Source of the DNA: Caulobacter endophyticus
Lineage (GTDB): Bacteria; Pseudomonadota; Alphaproteobacteria; Caulobacterales; Caulobacteraceae
NCBI RefSeq assembly: GCF_003116815.1
Contig: NZ_QDKQ01000034.1
Location: 124,001-188,000 of the forward strand
Length of the DNA: 64,000 nucleotides
Direction: 5' to 3'
Part shown: piece after piece, positions 58,513-64,000 of the stretch
Position numbering within the stretch: position 1 is the stretch's first letter
How the letters are laid out: every line of letters starts with the position of its first letter
Notes under the pieces: generated by a model
Database searches by the model: none
What the model saw: only the letters and a program-made list of their open reading frames with translations
Told to the model about the DNA's origin: nothing
Made by a program: the position numbers and the translations under genes

Positions 58513-59758
58513 CACCTTCTTCCTTCTTCTGTTGAGGGCCTGCCCAGGCGGTCAGCTTGTCCGCGTTGGGGTCGGTGCTGCGCGGCAACTTGCGCCGGCG
58601 TCGCACCTCGTTCTGGGTCTCGACGCCAGGGCCGGACGATCCGCCCAGCGCGATCCGGTCGGCCTCCGACCGGGTCTTGGTGTCGGCGCGGTCCAGCGCG
58701 GCCGGGTCATGCTCGCAGTAGATGTTCCACGGCCCGTAGAGCTTCCAGCTGCATTCCTCGGCGATCGCCTTCCAGTGCGGATCCAGCGTGTGGGTGCGGA
58801 AGAACACGTCCAGCACCAGCGTTCCTGTGCCCCAATTCGTGCCGTCCATGGCCAGGTGGGGACGCGGGACGCCGAACAGACGGCCGATGTCCTCGACCGA
58901 GAACTTCCGCGTCTCCAGCAGCTGGGCGTCCTCGGCGGTGATCTCCAGCTGCTTGACCTCGCCGCCCTGGTCGAGGACGGCCGGACCGGAGTGCCGGTTC
59001 TTCCCGCCGAAGCGGTTCTTCCAGTAGGTGCGGATCTCGTCGGCCTGGCCCGAGGCGTTCGTGAACTTCTCGGGGTAGCTGATGTAGACCGGCGGGGTGG
59101 CGTCGTTTTCGAAGAACGCCTTCGCATAGCGGTCGGCCTCGAGGCCGATCCTCACCGTCGTGGCCATGGCCTGGATCGGGGTCTTGCACTTCAGGCCGTC
59201 CCACTCGACCGACCCGGGGAAGTGCAGCACGTCGTCTTGGTCGGCGACCACGATCTGGCCGTCGTCGAGCGTCATCTGGTAGCGCAGACGCCCGTTGCGC
59301 AGGCTGATCGCCACCCGGCCGAACGGGATCGGCCACAACGCGAGCGGCTGGCCCGACGGCTTGCGCTCGATCCAGGCGATGCCGTTCCCGCGCAGCAGCA
59401 TGTTCGCCACGATCTGCCGCCAGAAGATGGTCGGCGTCATACGCGGGTTAGGCCGATCCTTCAGCAGACGGGCCGTCGGATGATCCATCATCGCCTGGTC
59501 GAAGCCGTCGGCGCCGCGCTGATAGGTCAGCAGCGGGGACATGGCCGTCGCCCCGGCGATCAGCGCGACGCAGCGGTACACCGCCCCGTGGCGCATCGCC
59601 GTGTCCGGGCTGACGCCCGAGCCGAGATCCGGCAAGACGCCCGACCAGGCCTCCAGGTCGGACGACACGAAGGTCGTTCCGGCCTGGGGCCGAGCCTCGG
59701 GATCACCGAGGACGAGCGGCGTGTAGCCGCCGGCGGCGGACTTGGGTCGAAGGCGCAT
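58478..59758 (-). CDS. Portal protein, HK97 family
   Basis: The 426-residue portal protein has AMRHGAVYRCVALIAGATAM, LRGNGIAWIERKPSGQPLAL, FGGKNRHSGPAVLDQGGEVK and TRKFSVEDIGRLFGVPRPHL, all typical of the HK97 portal family. It forms the dodecameric ring through which DNA passes. The C-terminal end is charged and Asp-rich. Its ATG overlaps the terminase stop. Confidence 0.93.
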   Translation of the reverse strand: MRLRPKSAAGGYTPLVLGDPEARPQAGTTFVSSDLEAWSGVLPDLGSGVSPDTAMRHGAVYRCVALIAGATAMSPLLTYQRGADGFDQAMMDHPTARLLKDRPNPRMTPTIFWRQIVANMLLRGNGIAWIERKPSGQPLALWPIPFGRVAISLRNGRLRYQMTLDDGQIVVADQDDVLHFPGSVEWDGLKCKTPIQAMATTVRIGLEADRYAKAFFENDATPPVYISYPEKFTNASGQADEIRTYWKNRFGGKNRHSGPAVLDQGGEVKQLEITAEDAQLLETRKFSVEDIGRLFGVPRPHLAMDGTNWGTGTLVLDVFFRTHTLDPHWKAIAEECSWKLYGPWNIYCEHDPAALDRADTKTRSEADRIALGGSSGPGVETQNEVRRRRKLPRSTDPNADKLTAWAGPQQKKEEGDAKADPDAGQQ

Positions 59759-61539
59759 CAGACATCCACCACGCCGCCGGTGATCGACTTGTCCTCGGGC
59801 TCCTCGTGGAAGGCCAGGACGCAGCCCATGACCGCAGCCACGATGCCGTCGATCTTCTCGCGCGACTTCTTTTTCGCCGGAGCGAAGTTCATGTTCTCGT
59901 CGAAGCGGACGACGGTGTTCTTCGCCATCCAGCGCAGGACGGGGTTGCCCCCGTGGTCCATCTCGCCGGCGTAGACCAGGCGCTCGAAGTGCTTGGTCCC
60001 TTCGCCGAGCGAGGGGATGCCCTGGCGGATCTCAACGAACTTGTCGGGATCCACGCCGTCGCGTTGCAGGTCGGTGACGAGCTTTCGGGCGTTCCAGGGG
60101 TCGAAGCCGATCAGTTCAACGTCGTAGTCGCCGAGCGCTTCCTGGATCGCCAGCATGACCACGTTCTGGTCGACGTAGTCGCCTTCAGTGGTCTCCAGCG
60201 CCTTGGCGGCGACGAACCGGTCATACGGGACGCGGGCGTCGCGAACCCGGTTCGCCATGCTCTCGGCCGGGACCCAGAAGCGACAGATCAGCTTCCACCG
60301 CTCGCCCGGCTTCTCCGGCGGGAACGTTAGCACCAGGGCGGTGATGTCCTGGGTCGACGACACGTCGATGGTGAGGAAGCATCGCCGCCCCCGTAGTTCC
60401 TTGGGGAACCTCTTCCAGGCGGCCTTGTCCTTGGCGCAGGCGTCCCAGCGCTTGATGTTCAGCCAGCTAACGAGGCTGTCGACCCACTGGTTAAGGTGGT
60501 AGCGCCGGAAGTGCGCCTCGGCCCGGGGGTTGTCCTTGGCCAGGGCCGCCTCGCGGCGAAGGAAGGCGATCGTCGGCGACAGGCCCAGCGACGGGTTCGC
60601 GCCCGGCCAGTTCTTTTCGTCGAACGGGTCCGCCTCCGGGTCGGCCGCGAAGATCACGACCAGCGTGGTCGGATCGTCGATGCGGCCGTCCAGGATCCCC
60701 TGGCTCTCCTCCCACAGGCTGTAGCCGACGACCTTGTCCTTCAGGCCAGCGGTCGAGGCGTATAGCTCGATGGGCTGAAGGCGGGCGCCGGTGCCCTGAC
60801 GAAGCGTCGTCTCAAGCTCCCGGCTCTCCCATTCGTGCATCTCGTCGCCGACGATGACCGTCGGCGAGCGCCCGTGCTTGCCCTCGGCCTTGCCGGTGAG
60901 CAGTTCGAACACCGCCCGCAGTTTCGGGATGAACAGCGACTTCTTGAAGCCGTGAACGTCCTTGGCCAGCGGCGGCTTTTTCTTGTCCGCCCGCTCGCCG
61001 AAGATCATCGCCTTCATCTTGTCGAAGACGATTTTCCCCTGCTTCTCGTCGCGGGCGAACGCGAAGCCCTGGCCCGCCATCGTGCCGTCGAGCACGAAGA
61101 ACAGCAGGGCCAGGGCCGACAGAAACTCACTCTTGCCGTTCTTGCGCGGCACCCAGAGCATGAGCCGGCGGTAGAGCCGGACATGGATGACCGTGGGCAG
61201 GCCGGTCATCGCGTCCTTGACCTCGGCCGGCACCTTCCAGCCGACGAGCAGGCGAACGATCAGTTCCTGCCAGAGCACCAGGCGGAACGGGGTCCCGGCG
61301 AACCGGTCTTCGGTGAGGGTGAAGATCGTCGGCCAGAGGTCTACCGCGCTCTGGGCCTTGGCGTAGTCGAACCACGCGCCGGGCACGGCGGCGGCTCGCT
61401 TCCACTGAGTTACGAAGCCCGCATAGATCGGGTCGTCCTCGACGGCCTTCAGCCAATCGGGCAGCGGCCACAGGCCCTCGCCGTGGCCAGTCTGCATCGC
61501 CGCCGACGAGACGTCGGCCGACGCGCTATCGGCGCTCAT
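59758..61539 (-). CDS. Terminase large subunit
   Basis: The 593-residue packaging ATPase/nuclease has the Walker A-like loop WVPRKNGKSEFLSALALLF, Walker B VIVGDEMHEWES, and C-terminal nuclease segments with acidic residues (FLTIDVSSTQDITALVLTF, VELIGFDPWNARKLV, and KKKSREKIDGIVAAVMGC near the end). The start at 61539 is the first Met after the small terminase stop region; a longer frame to 61662 would overlap that gene deeply. It packages DNA into heads together with TerS and probably the adjacent HNH protein. Confidence 0.93.
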   Translation of the reverse strand: MSADSASADVSSAAMQTGHGEGLWPLPDWLKAVEDDPIYAGFVTQWKRAAAVPGAWFDYAKAQSAVDLWPTIFTLTEDRFAGTPFRLVLWQELIVRLLVGWKVPAEVKDAMTGLPTVIHVRLYRRLMLWVPRKNGKSEFLSALALLFFVLDGTMAGQGFAFARDEKQGKIVFDKMKAMIFGERADKKKPPLAKDVHGFKKSLFIPKLRAVFELLTGKAEGKHGRSPTVIVGDEMHEWESRELETTLRQGTGARLQPIELYASTAGLKDKVVGYSLWEESQGILDGRIDDPTTLVVIFAADPEADPFDEKNWPGANPSLGLSPTIAFLRREAALAKDNPRAEAHFRRYHLNQWVDSLVSWLNIKRWDACAKDKAAWKRFPKELRGRRCFLTIDVSSTQDITALVLTFPPEKPGERWKLICRFWVPAESMANRVRDARVPYDRFVAAKALETTEGDYVDQNVVMLAIQEALGDYDVELIGFDPWNARKLVTDLQRDGVDPDKFVEIRQGIPSLGEGTKHFERLVYAGEMDHGGNPVLRWMAKNTVVRFDENMNFAPAKKKSREKIDGIVAAVMGCVLAFHEEPEDKSITGGVVDV

Positions 61540-61540
61540 G

Positions 61541-62167
61541 TCAATGCGGAAGCGGCGGCGCCGAGTCCATGCGGCCCAGGATCCCGATCGGGTCTTCCGT
61601 CGGGGTGGCCGCCGCAGGCTGTTCGGGGTGCGGGGTTGCGCCGGCGGCTGGTTGCGAGCCACCGAACAGGCCCAGCTGGACGACCGTCTGCTGGGTCTTC
61701 ATCAGGGCGTACTCGTCTTGCGGGGTGAAGCCGAAGTGCTCGGACAGTTCCATCACCGCCGAGAAGGCGGTGGCCCGACGAGCGACGGCCGGACGATCCA
61801 CCTCACGGTTGGAGCCCGAGACGTTCCTGATCACCTGGGTCGGCCCCTTGGTGATGATCTCCTCGTTGGCCGTCACCCACTCGCCCATGTAGACGCAAAA
61901 CAGCGCGAAGGTGTGCCGGTGCATGTCGCCCAGGCGGTTCGTCGCGGCCAGCTTCGGCGCGTACTCGCGCCAGATCACCAGGGCCGGGGCGAAGCGCTCG
62001 TCCAGGAACGCGGGCGGGGCCAGCGGATCCTCGCTCGACGCGGGCGCGGCGGCCATCAGGCCGGCGATCCGCTCGCTCTCTTGCCGCTGGCGATCGGCCT
62101 TCGACAGGCGCTTGCCGGGGTTGCCCTTGGCGTGTTGCTCGGCCGCGGATTGGGGGCGTCTGCCCAT
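61541..62167 (-). CDS. Terminase small subunit (P27 family)
   Basis: The 208-residue protein begins MGRRPQSAAEQHAKGNPGKR, a basic tail typical of P27-type small terminases. A helical core follows (FAPALVIWREYAPKLAATNR, LFCVYMGEWVTANEEI) with the end DSAPPLPH. GGGAGG precedes the ATG. It recognises the packaging site and forms the ring that guides TerL. Confidence 0.88.
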   Translation of the reverse strand: MGRRPQSAAEQHAKGNPGKRLSKADRQRQESERIAGLMAAAPASSEDPLAPPAFLDERFAPALVIWREYAPKLAATNRLGDMHRHTFALFCVYMGEWVTANEEIITKGPTQVIRNVSGSNREVDRPAVARRATAFSAVMELSEHFGFTPQDEYALMKTQQTVVQLGLFGGSQPAAGATPHPEQPAAATPTEDPIGILGRMDSAPPLPH

Positions 62168-62276
62168 GCGCGCCTCCCTCTAAAAAAAACTTCCTGGAAA
62201 AAAATATCGCGGAGTTTTGCGCGTCCTTAGCGTGCCGGAGTCCAGCATTTGGACCGGCCTACTTTGACGCCCCCCC
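62168..62276. other. HNH-terminase intergenic region, possible cos/packaging site
   Basis: The 109 bases between HNH and small-terminase genes are unusual for the module. They have an A-rich stretch (AAAAAAAA at 62182-62189 and AAAAAAA at 62200-62206) and a C8 run at 62270-62277 touching the HNH stop. In HK97-type cos phages the packaging site is usually next to these genes. The cut site itself cannot be read. Confidence 0.35.
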
Positions 62277-62642
62277 CTACCCCCGCAGGGGCAGGGAGGG
62301 GGTCGGCCCGCGCCGCCGCTCGGCGGCCTCTTCGGCCTGCTTGGTGCTGTCATGGCATCGCTTGCAGAGCGACTGGAACGGCCCTGCGAAGAACCGCTCC
62401 TCGTCGCCCCCGTGCCGCTCGACGTGGTCGCAGACCGTAGCGGGCGTCACCCGCTCCTCGCGCTCGCAAAAGGCGCAGAGCGGAAAGTCGCGCAGCTGGC
62501 GCACGCGGATCTTGTGCCAGCGCGCCGTCGAGTAGAACCGACGCCAGGAATGCCGCGCTTGGCGGGTAGCGTCGTACTCGCGGCGGGCTTCAACACGCGA
62601 CCTCGCGCCGCCCGGCCGGAGGACACGGGGACGAGACGGCAT
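62277..62642 (-). CDS. HNH endonuclease, terminase-associated
   Basis: The 121-residue protein has a Cys4 zinc-bound HNH nuclease: CAFCEREERVTPATVCDHVE with the first His, then HGGDEERFFAGPFQSLCKRC with HD following. A basic N-terminus precedes it. ATG 62642 follows GAGG at a good distance; further in-frame Mets upstream lack support. HNH proteins beside terminase genes are required for cos cleavage and packaging in several HK97-like phages. Confidence 0.85.
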   Translation of the reverse strand: MPSRPRVLRPGGARSRVEARREYDATRQARHSWRRFYSTARWHKIRVRQLRDFPLCAFCEREERVTPATVCDHVERHGGDEERFFAGPFQSLCKRCHDSTKQAEEAAERRRGPTPSLPLRG

Positions 62643-62766
62643 CGAACAGACCTCGGGGAGACCGCCAGGGACGCGCGCACGAAGAAGCCCGCCACGGCGG
62701 GGCCGGGCGGGCTTAAGGCGCATCTCTGTGCGTGAGCAAATGGCTACGATTAAAGGCCCGTTATTG

Positions 62767-63537
62767 TCAATCCTGGGCATCGTAGAAAACCGACATGCGC
62801 TCCAGGGCGGCTTCGACGATCAGGGCGGTGGCCGTCCGCATGTCCTTCTCGCCGTTGGCGGGGCCACGCAGGCTATCGCCGATCAGAGCCCAGCCCACGT
62901 CGGTGGCGGTCATGCCAAGGACCAGGAAGCCCCAGGTCGCCGCCCGCTCCTTGCGGGTCAGACGGTCTTGCGCCCGTCCCAAGCGGTCCAGGGCCTGGAG
63001 GATCCGCAGCGGTTCGGCCGTGGCGTTGCCACCGCCACCGCCCTCGCCGTAGGAGGCGGTCAGGCGGCCGATGGTGGCCCGCTCGACGTCCATGGCGAAC
63101 ATCTCGGCCGTGCGGGCCAGCTTCTTGTCGACGCCGGTGGCCACCAGCACCTCGGCCATCGTCTTGGCCCGCATCACCGGCCGCACCGTGAACTCGCCCG
63201 CATCGGCCACCTGGACCGAGGCGACGGCGATGTCCTCGCGCAGCAGGCGCTCCAGGGTCGGGACCGTGCCGTCCTTGCCGCCCAGACGAGCGCCGGTCTG
63301 GCGAAGGGCCACAGCGCGACGAACCGTATTCGCCTCCTCCTTCGTCGCTTCGCGGGCGATGACCTCGCGAACGGCGACTTGGCGGCTCCGGTCCAGATCG
63401 GCCGGCAGCGGGGCCTCGATCGCGCGGAGAGCGGCCCGGCTGATCGCCAGACGAGCCTCGGCGGCCGACAGTTCCCGCAGCCCGCTGGCCTTCCGGCCAG
63501 GCTTACCTTTGGTTTCTTTCTTGATGGATTTGATCAT
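62767..63537 (-). CDS. Hypothetical prophage protein at start of late block
   Basis: The 256-residue helical protein starts MIKSIKKETKGKPGRKASGL with a basic tail. It has a charged middle (IAREATKEEANTVRRAVALR) and a C-terminal region containing TASYGEGGGGGNATAEPLRI and GFLVLGMTATDVGWALIGDS. GGGAGAATTGAG before ATG 63537 is a good ribosome site. It is the first gene downstream of the CTGTTC repeat array and could be a regulator or replication accessory. No family is confirmed. Confidence 0.6.
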   Translation of the reverse strand: MIKSIKKETKGKPGRKASGLRELSAAEARLAISRAALRAIEAPLPADLDRSRQVAVREVIAREATKEEANTVRRAVALRQTGARLGGKDGTVPTLERLLREDIAVASVQVADAGEFTVRPVMRAKTMAEVLVATGVDKKLARTAEMFAMDVERATIGRLTASYGEGGGGGNATAEPLRILQALDRLGRAQDRLTRKERAATWGFLVLGMTATDVGWALIGDSLRGPANGEKDMRTATALIVEAALERMSVFYDAQD

Positions 63538-63679
63538 CTCAATTCTCCCGACTGACACCCAAAAACGCAGCGCAAACACACCGCCGAACACCCGAACAGA
63601 TACGCAGCCTACGCACCCACAAACGCCACGCCTGCCCGCACCCACCGCATGGACCCCGAACCCCGCCAAACTAGGCCAA

Positions 63680-63816
63680 CTGTTCGGAACCGTTCAGACC
63701 CCACGCATTTTCAATGACTTACGCGCCGAACAGTCTGGAGGGTCTGAAGGGTTCGGACTGTTCGGGCGGCCCTTGTTCGCGCCCCGCGACTGTTCGAACT
63801 GTTCAGGACTGTTCAG
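63680..63816. repeat. Array of CTGTTC(G/A)(G/A) repeats
   Basis: CTGTTCGG or close variants occur at 63680, 63758, 63790, 63799 and 63809, with inverted CCGAACAG at 63726. Related GTTCGG and CGTTCAG pieces lie at 63751 and 63691. The last three are spaced nine to ten bases apart, one helical turn. The array fills the 300-base non-coding interval (63538-63848) between two minus-strand genes. It looks like protein-binding iterons or operators. Confidence 0.7.
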
Positions 63817-63848
63817 CGCCCGAGGCGAGGCAAGACCGCCCGCGACGG

Positions 63849-64000
63849 CTAGTCCTCCTCGTCATCCGGCGGCAAATCGAACCCGCCTGACGGCGGGTAC
63901 TGCTGGCCACCGGCGTCGCCGTCCTGAGTGTCCACCACGTCGGCGGCGCGCTCAGCCTCGGTCTTCAGACGGCCGCCGGAGCGCAGCACGCGCCCCACGC
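63849..64000 (-). CDS. C-terminal end of an unidentified prophage gene (continues past window)
   Basis: The minus-strand frame entering at base 64000 ends at TAG 63849-63851. It reads GRVLRSGGRLKTEAERAADV, then VDTQDGDAGGQQYPP and an acidic end, LPPDDEED. About 50 codons are visible. No family can be named from this tail. It lies directly upstream of the CTGTTC array. Confidence 0.55.
   Translation of the reverse strand, partial: VGRVLRSGGRLKTEAERAADVVDTQDGDAGGQQYPPSGGFDLPPDDEED

Noticed and set aside
35492-64000. Gene transfer agent cluster instead of prophage
   Set aside because: Several tail and head genes are GTA-like, but the tRNA attachment site, HNH-terminase pair, cargo genes, spike and nested spanins point to a temperate siphophage.
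1-64000. CRISPR arrays, rRNA operons and transposase genes
   Set aside because: No regularly spaced direct repeats with unique spacers, no rRNA sequence and no transposase-like protein were seen.

Overview
The window comes from a high-GC alphaproteobacterium, most likely a Caulobacter or another Caulobacteraceae. Three pieces of content suggest this: several very large TonB-dependent receptors beside xylan- and xyloglucan-degrading enzymes, tandem tryptophan-halogenase-like flavoproteins next to such a receptor, and HWE-type histidine kinases with a CarD/CdnL regulator. The assignment rests on gene content only; no 16S or other marker is present.

Bases 1-35500 are chromosomal. After the 3' end of an HWE kinase comes a compact uracil-catabolism operon in the order rutB-rutC-rutD-rutA (636-3820). 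An FKBP-type prolyl isomerase and a 53-residue membrane protein follow. The xylan locus (4794-14290) has a TonB receptor, a GH10 xylanase and a GH43 xylosidase on the minus strand, divergent from two halogenase-like genes. The palindrome GGTAGCGCTACC lies between the divergent units. Next are an XRE regulator, a VIT/VWA protein ending in LPQTA plus a membrane tail with its own class of sortase (15348-18136), and a second TonB receptor. Then come a TetR gene, an SMR efflux/TetR pair with a promoter-embedded operator, a GGDEF-EAL protein, fdxA, carD/cdnL and a DUF1801 protein. A TonB siderophore receptor with a PepSY membrane protein forms an iron-uptake unit. A GH74-like xyloglucanase follows, under a near-copy of the xylan-locus palindrome. 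The last chromosomal genes are a GAF-HWE kinase and a receiver.

From the tRNA-Arg(CCU) gene at 35415-35491 to the end of the window (64000) lies one end of a prophage that continues beyond the window. Small cargo genes stand on the plus strand next to the tRNA: zinc-ribbon proteins, an SRAP/HMCES-like protein, and an AT-rich gene behind a 15-G tract. The morphogenesis block is on the minus strand. Read in transcription order from the right it gives an unassigned gene, HNH nuclease, small and large terminase, HK97 portal, ClpP-like protease, capsid, connector and tail genes. After these come a tail tube protein, a tail chaperone with an apparent -1 frameshift, tape measure, tail tip and a LamG/beta-helix spike, then a lysis cassette with holin-like genes, muramidase and nested Rz/Rz1. 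No integrase or phage repressor is visible; they probably lie to the right.

The strongest leads are the poly-G-preceded, proteasome-like cargo gene; the frameshifted tail chaperone; the CTGTTCGG repeat array at the right end; the shared AGCGCT-core operators linking the polysaccharide loci; and the self-contained Gram-negative sortase/substrate pair.
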